DNA of 64,000 bases from NCBI RefSeq assembly GCF_900100265.1, contig NZ_LT629696.1:2480001-2544000 (forward strand), given 5' to 3'. The DNA comes from Leifsonia sp. 466MF (GTDB taxonomy: Bacteria; Actinomycetota; Actinomycetes; Actinomycetales; Microbacteriaceae). A model generated the notes under the pieces. The model saw only the letters and a program-made list of their open reading frames with translations. It made no database searches and was not told where the DNA came from. Each line of letters opens with the position of its first letter. Position 1 is the stretch's first letter. Shown one piece after another: positions 25,723-33,684 of this stretch. The translations under genes and the position numbers were made by a program.

Positions 25723-26496
25723 TCAGGCCGCGTCCTTGCCATGCGGGTCGGACGCGTTGAGCACCTCGACCACGCGGTCGTAGTCGCCGCGCGCCTCGCC
25801 GTAGCGCAGGAACTTCACGCGCTCCACCTGGAGCTCCTTCGCGTCGGGCTGCGTCTCGATGAGCGTCATGACCTCGCCGACGAACTCGTCGAGCGGCATG
25901 GCGACCGCGCTCTCCTCCTGGCCCGGCAGGAGGCCCGTACGGACCGACGGCGGCTCGAGCTCCACGATCCTCACGGTCGTGTCCGCCAGCTGCAGCCGGA
26001 TGCTCTCGCTGAGCATGTGGATGGCCGCCTTGCTGGCGTTGTAGCTGGGCGTCGCGGCGAGCGGCGCGAACGCCAGGCCGGACGACACGGTGACGATGGT
26101 CGCGTCCGGACGGGTCTGCAGGTGCTCGACGAAAGCGGCGATCAGCCGGATCGGCCCGAGAACGTTGGTGGTCACGACCGACTCGGCGGAGGCGAGGAAT
26201 CCGGCGGGCGTGTGCCAGTCCTCGACGCGCATGATTCCGGCCATCGCGATCAGCACGTTGAGGTCGGGATGAGAGGCCAGCACCTCGGCGGACGCGGTGC
26301 GGATGCTCTCGGCGTCCGCGGTGTCGATCCGGACGGTGTCGATGCCGGGGTGCTCCGCGGCGATCCGCTCGAGCAGCTCGGTGCGTCGGCCGCCGACGAT
26401 GACGGAGTTGCCGCGCTCGTGCAGAGCCACGGCGAGGGCGAGCCCGATGCCGCTGGTGGCGCCGGGGATGAAGACGGTGTTCCCTGTGATGTTCAT
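25723..26496 (-). CDS. short-chain dehydrogenase/reductase (DltE-like)
   Basis: 257 residues from ATG 26496. The cofactor motif is PGATSGIG (11-18), the central Ser strand IVTVSSGLAF, and the active site YNASKAA. MAGIM replaces the usual NNAG. The pattern resembles the DltE-like SDR subgroup. It is divergent from an XRE-type regulator across a 101-nt region containing a near-perfect 21-bp palindrome, so it is the likely regulated target. Substrate unknown. Confidence 0.85.
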   Translation of the reverse strand: MNITGNTVFIPGATSGIGLALAVALHERGNSVIVGGRRTELLERIAAEHPGIDTVRIDTADAESIRTASAEVLASHPDLNVLIAMAGIMRVEDWHTPAGFLASAESVVTTNVLGPIRLIAAFVEHLQTRPDATIVTVSSGLAFAPLAATPSYNASKAAIHMLSESIRLQLADTTVRIVELEPPSVRTGLLPGQEESAVAMPLDEFVGEVMTLIETQPDAKELQVERVKFLRYGEARGDYDRVVEVLNASDPHGKDAA

Positions 26497-26544
26497 GCCT
26501 CCACTGTGCGAGCGCCGTGCCAGGCGAGGAAGTGGAGCGGTCAT

Positions 26545-26565
26545 CCAGGGATCGCCGATCCCTGG
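26545..26565. promoter_or_regulatory. 21-bp palindromic operator between SDR and XRE regulator
   Basis: CCAGGGATCG-C-CGATCCCTGG is a perfect inverted repeat with a single central base. It is placed midway between the divergent starts at 26496 and 26598, where a dimeric helix-turn-helix regulator would control both. Confidence 0.7.
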
Positions 26566-26597
26566 TTCGCGGCAGCGGTCAGCGTCATCATGGAGAG

Positions 26598-27455
26598 ATG
26601 GACCGTGCCGCACTCGCCGACTTCCTGCGCCGCCACCGCGAGACGCTGCGCCCGGAGGACGTCGGACTCCCGAACGGACTCCGCCGTCGCGCGCCCGGGC
26701 TCCGTCGCGAGGAGGTCGCCCTGCTCGCCGCGATGTCCACCGACTATTACACGCGGCTGGAGCAGCGCCGGGGGCCGCAGCCCAGCGAGCAGATGCTGTC
26801 GTCGCTCGCCCGGGCGCTCCGCCTCACCGACGACGAGCGCGACTATCTGTACCGGGTCGCGGGTCACAACACCCCCGACCGGTTCTCGGGCGGCGGCCAC
26901 GTCTCCCCCGCGCTGCAGCGCGTGCTCGACCGGCTCGAGGACACCCCGGCGCTGGTGCTCTCCAATCTCGGCGAGACGCTCGTCCAGAACCGCATGGCGG
27001 TCGCGCTGCTCGGCGACCGCTCCGGCTACACGGGTCTCGCCCGCAGCGAGTACTACCGCTGGTTCACCGATCCCGACAACGCGCGAGCGCAGTACCCGGA
27101 GGAGGACCGCGCCCGCCAGAGCCGCGCACAGGTCGCCTCGCTGCGGGATGCGTACGGAGCACTCGGTCCGCGCTCGCGCGCCGGCGAGCTGGTCCGGGCG
27201 CTGCTGGCGGAGAGCCCGGAGTTCGCGGAGCTGTGGGAGCGTCACGAGGTCGCCCGTCGCTTCGAGGACCACAAGACCCTCCTCCATCCCGAGCTCGGCG
27301 CGATCGAGCTCGACTGCCAGGCGTTGTTCACCGAGGACCAGTCGCAGTGCCTGCTGGTGCTGACGGCCGCTCCGCGCACCGAGGCCGCCGAGAAGCTGGC
27401 GCTGCTCAGCGTGCTGGGCACCCAGTCGTTCGCCGCCGCGACACCGCGGGAGTAG
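26598..27455 (+). CDS. XRE-family regulator with MmyB-like ligand-binding domain
   Basis: 285 residues. An N-terminal helix-turn-helix (FLRRHRETLRPEDVGLP, RRAPGLRREEVALLAAMS, YYTRLEQRRGPQPSEQML) is followed by the MmyB-like domain (about 105-270), with YYRWFTDPDNA, YGALGPRSRA and ELDCQALFTED. Many actinobacterial members repress a divergent SDR gene and respond to fatty acid-like or aldehyde ligands; the same arrangement is seen here. CATCAT ends 6 nt before the ATG, so the message may be leaderless. Confidence 0.88.
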   Translation: MDRAALADFLRRHRETLRPEDVGLPNGLRRRAPGLRREEVALLAAMSTDYYTRLEQRRGPQPSEQMLSSLARALRLTDDERDYLYRVAGHNTPDRFSGGGHVSPALQRVLDRLEDTPALVLSNLGETLVQNRMAVALLGDRSGYTGLARSEYYRWFTDPDNARAQYPEEDRARQSRAQVASLRDAYGALGPRSRAGELVRALLAESPEFAELWERHEVARRFEDHKTLLHPELGAIELDCQALFTEDQSQCLLVLTAAPRTEAAEKLALLSVLGTQSFAAATPRE

Positions 27456-27458
27456 CCT
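27453..27458 (+). promoter_or_regulatory. -10 box (TAGCCT) of a probable leaderless promoter
   Basis: TAGCCT ends 6 nt before the GTG at 27465. It overlaps the stop of the XRE-family gene. Confidence 0.45.
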
Positions 27459-27464
27459 GGCCGC

Positions 27465-28415
27465 GTGGGCGAAGCGCGATGGAGCCGGGACGACGCGGTC
27501 ATCCGCTGGCTGCTGGAGGGCGACCCCGCCATCCGCTGGCAGACGCTGCAGGATCTGCTCGGAGCGCCGGCGGACGAGGTGGCCGAGGAGCGCTCCCGCG
27601 TCGAGCGTGATGGCTGGGGCGCCGAGCTGCTGCGCCGCCAGGACGACCGCGGGACGTGGGGCGGGACGGTGTGGAAGCCGGAGGACCGCGACGCCACCGA
27701 CAGCATCGTGCTGCTGCTCGGGCTGTTCGGCGCGGAGGGCGAGCGGACGCGCGAAGCCATCGACCGCGTGGCCGCCAACGTCGACTGGGGCGAGGAGTGG
27801 GATGACAGCCCTTTCTTCGACGGAGAGGTCGAGCCGTGCATCAACGGCCGGGTGCTCACCGCGGCGGCGGCGCTCGGCCGGCCCGCGGACGTTCTCGTCG
27901 AGAAGCTGCTCGACGGCCAGCAGACCGACGGCGGGTGGAACTGCTACGCCGAGACGAAGGATGCGCCCGGCTCGTTCCACAGCACGATCTGCGTCGTGGA
28001 GGGCCTCGCCGCCTATCGCGATGCGACCGGGCGCACCGATCTGGACGATCCGCTGAAGCGCGGTCAGGATTACCTGCTGGTGCGCGGGATGATGCGGCGC
28101 CGGTCCACCGGCGAGCTGATCGACGAACAGTGGCTGCGCTTCTCCTTCCCTTATTACTGGCATTACGACGTGCTGCGCGGACTCGACCACCTGCGCGCTT
28201 CCGGCCTCACGGCCGAGGGGTGGATCGCCGAGCGCATCGCCGAAGCGGTCGAGGCCGTGCTCTCCCGCCGCGGACCGGACGGTCGCTGGACGCTCGACCG
28301 GCTGCTGCCGGGCCGGCCGGCCATCCCGCTCGAGGAGATCGGCGAGCCCAGCCGCTGGAACACGCTGCGGGCCTTGCGCGTGCTCGACTGGGCGGGCGTA
28401 CAGTCCAGGGCATGA
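27465..28415 (+). CDS. squalene-cyclase-like alpha/alpha-barrel protein
   Basis: 316 residues. Repeated QW-like motifs, such as RRQDDRGTWGG and LDGQQTDGGWNCY, and the regular helices between them are typical of terpenoid cyclase/prenyltransferase (alpha/alpha 6) barrels. The catalytic DxDD and DCTAE motifs of true squalene-hopene cyclases are absent, and it is half their length, so it is unlikely to cyclise squalene. It could bind a peptide or lipid. GTG 27465 has a leaderless -10 box, and the stop overlaps the ATG of the phosphatase gene. Confidence 0.7.
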   Translation: MGEARWSRDDAVIRWLLEGDPAIRWQTLQDLLGAPADEVAEERSRVERDGWGAELLRRQDDRGTWGGTVWKPEDRDATDSIVLLLGLFGAEGERTREAIDRVAANVDWGEEWDDSPFFDGEVEPCINGRVLTAAAALGRPADVLVEKLLDGQQTDGGWNCYAETKDAPGSFHSTICVVEGLAAYRDATGRTDLDDPLKRGQDYLLVRGMMRRRSTGELIDEQWLRFSFPYYWHYDVLRGLDHLRASGLTAEGWIAERIAEAVEAVLSRRGPDGRWTLDRLLPGRPAIPLEEIGEPSRWNTLRALRVLDWAGVQSRA

Positions 28416-29119
28416 CCGCTCGCACCCTGCTCCTGATCCGGCACGGCGAGAGCACGGCGAACGTGGCCGCGGCCGCCGCGGAGGTGGCCGGAGCCGAAGT
28501 GATCTCCGTCGAGGCGCGCGACCCCGACATCACGCTCTCGCCGCTCGGCGAGCTGCAAGCCGCCGCCCTCGGCGCCCGGCTTCGCGACGCGCTCCCGTCG
28601 GACGCCGTTCTATTCAGCTCGCCCTACCGCCGTGCCATCCAGACCGCCCGGTTCGCGCTCGGCGAGGAGGTGCCGCTGCGGCTCGACGAGCGCCTGCGCG
28701 ACCGCGAGCTCGGCATCCTCGACCGCCTCACCGCCCTCGGGGTGGAGCGGCGGCTTCCGCTGGAGGCCGAGCGCCGGCGCTGGGCGGGCAAGTTCTACTA
28801 CCGCCCGCCGGGCGGCGAGTCGTGGACGGATGTGGCGCTGCGCATCCGCTCGTTCCTGCGCGATCTCCCGGAGACCGGCACGGTCGTCGTGTTCGCCCAC
28901 GACGCCGTGGTCAGCCTTTTCCTGTACGTGCTGCTGCGCATGACCGAGGGGCAGCTCGCCGAGCACCTGCTGACGCATCCCGTCGCGAACGCCTCGGTCA
29001 CCGAGTTGACCGGCGACGGCGCCGAGTGGACGTTGCGGGCATTCGCCGACGACGCCCACCTCGCGGTGGCCGGGCTCCCCGCCACCCAGCACCCCGGCCA
29101 GGCGCGCACCGATGCGTGA
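28412..29119 (+). CDS. histidine phosphatase family protein (phosphoglycerate mutase-like)
   Basis: 235 residues. The phospho-histidine motif is LLIRHGEST (His11), with FSSPYRRAIQTA near residue 72, a catalytic Glu in RDRELG and the second His in VVVFAHDAVVS near residue 165. These complete the branch 1 phosphatase active site. Overlap with the upstream stop (ATGA) implies translational coupling; TACAGT 7 nt before the ATG may also provide an internal promoter. The substrate may be a sugar phosphate or nucleotide derivative. Confidence 0.85.
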   Translation: MTARTLLLIRHGESTANVAAAAAEVAGAEVISVEARDPDITLSPLGELQAAALGARLRDALPSDAVLFSSPYRRAIQTARFALGEEVPLRLDERLRDRELGILDRLTALGVERRLPLEAERRRWAGKFYYRPPGGESWTDVALRIRSFLRDLPETGTVVVFAHDAVVSLFLYVLLRMTEGQLAEHLLTHPVANASVTELTGDGAEWTLRAFADDAHLAVAGLPATQHPGQARTDA

Positions 29120-29984
29120 GCGCACGACGACGCCCGCACCGGAGCGCGTCACCCCCGAGCTGCTGCGCGCCTGGCCGCTGCCCCAGCCGTCCGGATCCAA
29201 GCGGTCCCGTGGCGAGGTGCTCGTGGTCGGCGGTGCCCTGCGCTCCCCCGGCGCCGCCTTGCTCGCCGGGCGTGCGGCCCTGCGGGTCGGAGCCGGGAGG
29301 CTGACGCTCGCGGTCGGCGCGTCCGTCGCCGCCCCGGTCGCCGTGGCCCTGCCGGAGTGCGGCGTCGTGCCCCTTCCCGAGACCTCGTCCGGAAGCGTGC
29401 GCGGTGCCGGTGTCCGCGCCGCGGCCGCCGACCTGGCGTCCGCAGACGCCGTCCTCATCGGGCCGGGACTGGACGACGCTGCGGAGACCGCCCGGATGCT
29501 GCCCCGCGCCGCACACGCCGCAGGCCACGACACCGTGCTCGTCCTCGACGCCTACGCCCTCGGAGCCCTCGCCGGGCATCCGCGGCTGGTCGGGAACGTC
29601 CCGCGCATCCTCACTCCCAACACCGAGGAGGCGGCGCGGCTGCTCGGCCGGGACACCGACGACCTGGATGCCGACACTTTCGAACTCGCCCGCCGCTACC
29701 GCGCGACCGTGAGCTGTTTCGGACGGGTCGCCTCCCCCGACGGCCGGTTGCTGACCGTCGGCAACGGGGACCCCGGCCTCGGCACCTCCGGCAGCGGGGA
29801 TGCGCTGGCCGGCGCGATCGCCGGGCTTGCCGCGCGCGGCGCCGACCCTCTCCAGGCCGCCGTGTGGGGCACCTACCTGCACGCTTCGGCGGGCGACGCG
29901 CTCGCCGCGAGTGTCGGCCGGCTCGGCTACCTGGCCTCCGAGATCGTCGACCGCCTCACCGTGGAGCTCGACGCCCTCTCCTGA
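29112..29984 (+). CDS. nnrD: ADP-dependent NAD(P)H-hydrate dehydratase
   Basis: 290 residues of the YjeF C-terminal (ribokinase-like) domain without the N-terminal epimerase domain. Family motifs are GEVLVVGGALRSPGAALLAG (about 37-56), VLIGPGLDD, LDAYALGAL, ILTPNTEEAARLLG and GTSGSGDALAGAIAGLAARG near the end. The last holds the catalytic Asp and phosphate-binding loop. The enzyme repairs hydrated NAD(P)H in the cytoplasm using ADP. It overlaps the phosphatase gene by 8 nt. The matching epimerase (NnrE) is not in this window. Confidence 0.88.
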   Translation: MRERTTTPAPERVTPELLRAWPLPQPSGSKRSRGEVLVVGGALRSPGAALLAGRAALRVGAGRLTLAVGASVAAPVAVALPECGVVPLPETSSGSVRGAGVRAAAADLASADAVLIGPGLDDAAETARMLPRAAHAAGHDTVLVLDAYALGALAGHPRLVGNVPRILTPNTEEAARLLGRDTDDLDADTFELARRYRATVSCFGRVASPDGRLLTVGNGDPGLGTSGSGDALAGAIAGLAARGADPLQAAVWGTYLHASAGDALAASVGRLGYLASEIVDRLTVELDALS

Positions 29985-30100
29985 CCCCGGCGGCAGTTCG
30001 GCATCAGCCGCGGAATATGTCTAGCCGCGCGAACAGGTGCGGCGTTACTCTCAGCCCACATCCAGGCTCGCCGAGCTGGAGTGGAGAGGGGAAACCGAAC

Positions 30101-30592
30101 ATGGACTGGAGCAACTTCTGGAGCGTCATCTGGCTCTTCTTCTGGAGCTTCGCCTTCGTGGCCTATCTGTTCGCACTGTTCGCGATCATCAGCGACCTGT
30201 TCCGTGATCACAAGCTGAACGGGTGGTGGAAGGCGCTGTGGATCATCTTCCTGATCTTCGTGCCCTTCCTGACGGCGCTGGTGTACCTGATCGCCCGCGG
30301 CCCCGGCATGGCGGAGCGCAACCAGAAGGAGGCCAGGCAGTATCAAGCGGCCACGGACGACTACATCCGGCAGGTCGCCGGATCGAGCCCGGCGGACGAG
30401 ATCGCCAAGGCGAAAGCGCTGCTCGACAGCGGCGCGATCACTCCCGATGAGTTCGCGCACCTGAAGGCGCACGCACTCAGCAGCCACGGTGCGACGGGCG
30501 GGTCGGCTCCGGCCGCCTCCGCAGCGGCACCCGCGGCACCCGCCGCACCGGCCGGACCGGCGACACCGCCGCCGGCAGCGCCGACGGTCTGA
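30101..30592 (+). CDS. membrane protein with PLD-nuclease N-terminal-like and SHOCT domains
   Basis: 163 residues. Two membrane helices at about 7-33 and 44-65 (WWKALWIIFLIFVPFLTALV) have the W-rich arrangement of the PLDc_N domain. They are followed by a cytoplasmic helix and a SHOCT motif (EIAKAKALLDSGAITPDEFA, about 106-125), and an Ala/Pro-rich tail. SHOCT domains are short oligomerisation modules. GTGGAGAGGGG before ATG 30101 is a good ribosome binding site. Function unknown. Confidence 0.82.
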   Translation: MDWSNFWSVIWLFFWSFAFVAYLFALFAIISDLFRDHKLNGWWKALWIIFLIFVPFLTALVYLIARGPGMAERNQKEARQYQAATDDYIRQVAGSSPADEIAKAKALLDSGAITPDEFAHLKAHALSSHGATGGSAPAASAAAPAAPAAPAGPATPPPAAPTV

Positions 30593-30606
30593 CCCCCGCG
30601 GTCGGG

Positions 30607-30654
30607 CGTTCGTCGTGACGAACGGGCGCGGCGCAGCAGTCGCCAGACGACTGC
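30607..30654 (+). terminator. two tandem hairpins after the SHOCT gene
   Basis: CGTTCGTC-GT-GACGAACG (30607-30624, perfect 8-bp stem) and GCAGTCG-CCAGA-CGACTGC (30636-30654, perfect 7-bp stem) follow the stop at 30592. They probably terminate the SHOCT transcript before the AI-2E-family gene. Confidence 0.55.
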
Positions 30655-30748
30655 GGCGTCGCGTCCGGTCCGGCCACGCCCTCCCGGCGGATGAGCCGGC
30701 GCACACGCGGGCCGCTTCGCGGCTCTTGACGCAGAAATGGAGCGGCTC

Positions 30749-31993
30749 ATGACCCAGGATGCCCCCATCCCGGCACCGCCCTCGGCCCCGGCGGAGCCCG
30801 ACCACCGGACCGGCCGTCGCTGGCCCTTCTCGCGCAGGCGCAAGCACCCCGTCGCACCGGCGGAGCCCGTCGACCCGGACACCGAACTGGGGCCGGCCGG
30901 CGGCATGGGGCGCGGCGTGCGCATCCTGCTCGGCCTGGCGGCCGGTGTGGTGATCTCGTTCGGGATGGCCGCGATCGGCGGCATCCTCGCCCCGACCCTG
31001 CTCGCGCTCGTCCTGACGATCTGCGCCCAGCCGGTGCGGGTCTGGCTGGAACGCCACGGCACCCCGCAGGGCCTCGCCACGGGCGCGGTCGGCCTGACCG
31101 TGTTCGCCCTGCTCGCCGGGTTCATCGCCGTGCTGTGGATCGCGACCGCGCAGTTCATCGGGATGCTGCCGCAGTACAAGCCGCAGCTCCAGCAGCTCGG
31201 GACGGAGTTCACGAACTGGCTGCAGAGCATCGGCGTCGGGCAGCAGCAGGTGCAGCAGATCAAGGCGGGTTTCGATCCGGGAACCTTCCTGTCGTTCTTC
31301 GGCGGCCTCCTCGGCAATGCGCTGGGGCTGGTCGCGTTCCTGGTGATCGTGCTGACGATGCTCATCCTCATGCCGGCGGATGCCGCATACACGCCGACCC
31401 TGCTGCGACAGCTGCAGCCGACCCGGCCGAACCTGGTCTACGCGTTCGGCGGCTTCGCGCACTCGGTGCGTCGGTACATGGTGGTCACCACGCTGCTCGG
31501 CATCGTGCAGGGCGTGATCAACGGGGTGGCGTTGTGGCTGCTCGCAGTCCCGGCCGCTCTGCTGTGGGCGATCCTGTCCTTCCTGTGCAGCTTCATCCCG
31601 AACGTCGGCTACTTCATCGCCATCGTGCCGCCCCTCGTCTTCGGGTTCCTGACCGGCGGGTGGGGCACGGTCGTGGCGATCATCGTGATCTACGGGGTGA
31701 TCAACGCCGTCGTGCAGTCGATCGTGCAGCCGAAGGTGGTCGGCAACGCCGTCGCCCTCAGCCAGACTCTGACCTTCTTCTCCGTGCTGTTCTGGGCCGT
31801 GGTCCTCGGCCCGATCGGCGCCATCCTGGCGATCCCGCTGACATTGCTCGTCCGCGCGGTGCTCGTCGACTCCGACCCGAGGTCCCGCCTGTGGCGGCCG
31901 ATCATCGGCGACCTCACGCACACGCGCGAGCTGATGAAGGAGCAAGCCGTCGAGCGGAAGACGGAGCGCAAGCAGCAGCACGCGCAGAAGTAG
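30749..31993 (+). CDS. AI-2E/PerM family membrane transporter
   Basis: 414 residues. A Pro-rich cytoplasmic N-terminus (about 1-50) is followed by eight or so membrane helices typical of the AI-2E transporter superfamily. These include LLGLAAGVVISFGMAAIGGI, ALLAGFIAVLWIATAQFI and, in the conserved C-terminal block, GYFIAIVPPLVFGFLTGG and VQPKVVGNAVALSQTLTFFS. A basic Gln/Lys tail ends the protein. Substrates for the family include quorum signals and sodium-coupled exchange; none can be chosen here. ATG 30749 is preferred to 30737 because ATGGAGCGG provides a ribosome binding site. Confidence 0.88.
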   Translation: MTQDAPIPAPPSAPAEPDHRTGRRWPFSRRRKHPVAPAEPVDPDTELGPAGGMGRGVRILLGLAAGVVISFGMAAIGGILAPTLLALVLTICAQPVRVWLERHGTPQGLATGAVGLTVFALLAGFIAVLWIATAQFIGMLPQYKPQLQQLGTEFTNWLQSIGVGQQQVQQIKAGFDPGTFLSFFGGLLGNALGLVAFLVIVLTMLILMPADAAYTPTLLRQLQPTRPNLVYAFGGFAHSVRRYMVVTTLLGIVQGVINGVALWLLAVPAALLWAILSFLCSFIPNVGYFIAIVPPLVFGFLTGGWGTVVAIIVIYGVINAVVQSIVQPKVVGNAVALSQTLTFFSVLFWAVVLGPIGAILAIPLTLLVRAVLVDSDPRSRLWRPIIGDLTHTRELMKEQAVERKTERKQQHAQK

Positions 31994-32044
31994 TGGGGAG
32001 CGGGGCTTCGCGAACCCGCGACGCCCCGGGGACGAGACGCCGGA

Positions 32045-33133
32045 CTAGACCCCGCTGCCCTGCACGGACAGGTCGCCCCCGCCCTCGACGGTCAGGCGCC
32101 GGCCGATGCGGACCAGCTGCGGCTCCTCGGTGAACGCGCCCGCGAAGAGCGCCTCGCCCTTGCGGAAGGTCGGCGACTGCTCCAGCAGGTGGTGCGGCAC
32201 GAAGCCGAAGACCTCGGCCAGCTCCGCGAGGTCGCGCGGCGAGTTCATGCGCATCAGGCCGAGGTTGTCGCACTGGGAGAGCACGTTCGGGTGGATCTTG
32301 GTCGGACGCTGGGTCGACAGGAACAGCCACAGCCCGAACTTGCGGCCCTCCGCGGCGATCTGGATGAGCTGCTCGGTGACCTGCGCCTCCACCGTGGTGC
32401 GAGCGACCGGCGGGCAGAAGTTGTGCGCCTCGTCGATGACGATCAGGAGCGGCCGCCGCTCCATCCGACGCTCCCACAGCTGTTCGAGGATGCCGAGGGC
32501 CGCCGCCTGCGGCTCCCCGGGGTGAGAGAAGCCGCCCAGATCGAGCACGGTGGCGCGCGGCCGCTCGTCGACGACCGAGGCCGCGGATCCACCGCCCATC
32601 GCCCACAGCGGCCAGTCGAGGATCTGCAGGTTGTCGATACGCAGCCCGAGCCGCCGGTGGGCGGGGTCGTCCGCCTCGAGCAGCGAGCTGAGGAACGTCC
32701 CGCGCTCGAAGTGCTCCGGCCGCGCCTCCAGATGCAGCAGCGCGTTGAACTCCTCCGCGTCCGCGATGGGGTCGAGCCGGCCGACGGCTCCCTTCGAGCG
32801 CACGCTGAGGTCGATGAAGCGGATGCGCACCTGCGGCTCCCGCGGAGTGCTGGAGTGCAGCACGCGGATGTCGAAGCCCTCCCACCGCTCGGCCGCGTCT
32901 CCGTCGGATCCGTCGCGTGTGTGCGCGAGCTCCACGAAGTCGGCGTTCGGGTCGAGCACGGCGACGGGCAGCTCGGTGTGGAGCAGCAACTGCTCCAGCA
33001 CCACGCCCAGCGCGTAGGTCTTGCCCGAGCCGCTCTGGCCGCACCAGAACGTGTGCCTGTTGAAGCGCGAGCCGTCGATGATGGCGGGTCGTTCCGGTGT
33101 ATCCACCGTGGTGCCGACAGTGAGCGGGATCAT
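32045..33133 (-). CDS. HerA/VirB4-like P-loop ATPase
   Basis: 362 residues of the HerA-FtsK superfamily. Walker A is WCGQSGSGKTYA (30-41), Walker B LLIVIDEAHNF near residue 240, and the arginine/sensor region LFLSTQRPTKIHPNVLSQCD follows. DFVELAHTRDG and FIDLSVRSKGAVGRLDP are insertions after the P-loop. HerA-type ATPases are hexameric DNA pumps, often paired with nucleases or with SIR2 or NurA; no such partner is adjacent. The 117-residue protein upstream on the same strand may be its partner. ATG 33133 is chosen because a GGGGGACGAG sequence precedes it. Confidence 0.82.
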   Translation of the reverse strand: MIPLTVGTTVDTPERPAIIDGSRFNRHTFWCGQSGSGKTYALGVVLEQLLLHTELPVAVLDPNADFVELAHTRDGSDGDAAERWEGFDIRVLHSSTPREPQVRIRFIDLSVRSKGAVGRLDPIADAEEFNALLHLEARPEHFERGTFLSSLLEADDPAHRRLGLRIDNLQILDWPLWAMGGGSAASVVDERPRATVLDLGGFSHPGEPQAAALGILEQLWERRMERRPLLIVIDEAHNFCPPVARTTVEAQVTEQLIQIAAEGRKFGLWLFLSTQRPTKIHPNVLSQCDNLGLMRMNSPRDLAELAEVFGFVPHHLLEQSPTFRKGEALFAGAFTEEPQLVRIGRRLTVEGGGDLSVQGSGV

Positions 33134-33230
33134 CCGGCTCGTCCCCCGTTCTGCGGCCGTGTCCCGTCCGCGTGGCGCCGATGCTAGCGCGGGGCCACCC
33201 GTCGCGGACAGACCGGAATCCGGCGGCCCA

Positions 33231-33584
33231 TCACTCCGGGCGGAGGTTCTCCGGGAGGGGGAACGGCAGCGTGTAGACGATCTGGGGCGCGTCGATGGCG
33301 CCGAAGTCGTCCTTCTTGACCACGATGCGGTCGATGGAGACCTCGGTGATGCGCACGCGCATCCACCGGCCGTCGTCCAGGCGCAGCTGGTAGCGGTCGG
33401 CGAGGTAGCCGATGCCCGCAGACTCCAGCATCTCCTCGCCGGTGAGCCAGTCGGTCGGGCCGGATAGCTCGCGGCCGAGGAGGTCGATCGGCACGAAGCC
33501 GTCGCCGTCCGGGCGCAGCCAGCCCACGCGCTCGCCGTCCTCACGGCGGTGCTCGATCCACTCCTGCTCGATCTGTTCCCGCAT
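33231..33584 (-). CDS. conserved hypothetical protein
   Basis: 117 residues, acidic and without membrane segments. It begins REQIEQEWIEHRREDGERVG and appears to be a small mixed alpha/beta domain with a strand-rich middle (YQLRLDDGRWMRVRITEVSI, VVKKDDFGAID). It lies 97 nt upstream of the HerA-like gene on the same strand. TACGGT 7 nt before the ATG suggests a leaderless transcript. No function recognised. Confidence 0.65.
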   Translation of the reverse strand: MREQIEQEWIEHRREDGERVGWLRPDGDGFVPIDLLGRELSGPTDWLTGEEMLESAGIGYLADRYQLRLDDGRWMRVRITEVSIDRIVVKKDDFGAIDAPQIVYTLPFPLPENLRPE

Positions 33585-33591
33585 CCTGCTT

Positions 33592-33597
33592 ACCGTA
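33592..33597 (-). promoter_or_regulatory. -10 box (TACGGT) of a probable leaderless promoter
   Basis: TACGGT on the minus strand ends 7 nt before the ATG at 33584. Confidence 0.4.
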
Positions 33598-33684
33598 GCG
33601 GCAGACCGCGACCTATGATGAGCGCGTGCTCGCCGGAAGAGCCGACGGCGAGGGCGGGCACGTCGCTCCCGAAGGAGGTGCGGC

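Noticed and set aside
27465..28415. Calling this gene a squalene-hopene cyclase
   Set aside because: QW-like repeats are present, but it is half-length and lacks the DxDD catalytic motif.
30749..31993. Assigning AI-2 export to this AI-2E-family transporter
   Set aside because: The family has members with other substrates, and nothing in the neighbourhood relates to quorum sensing.
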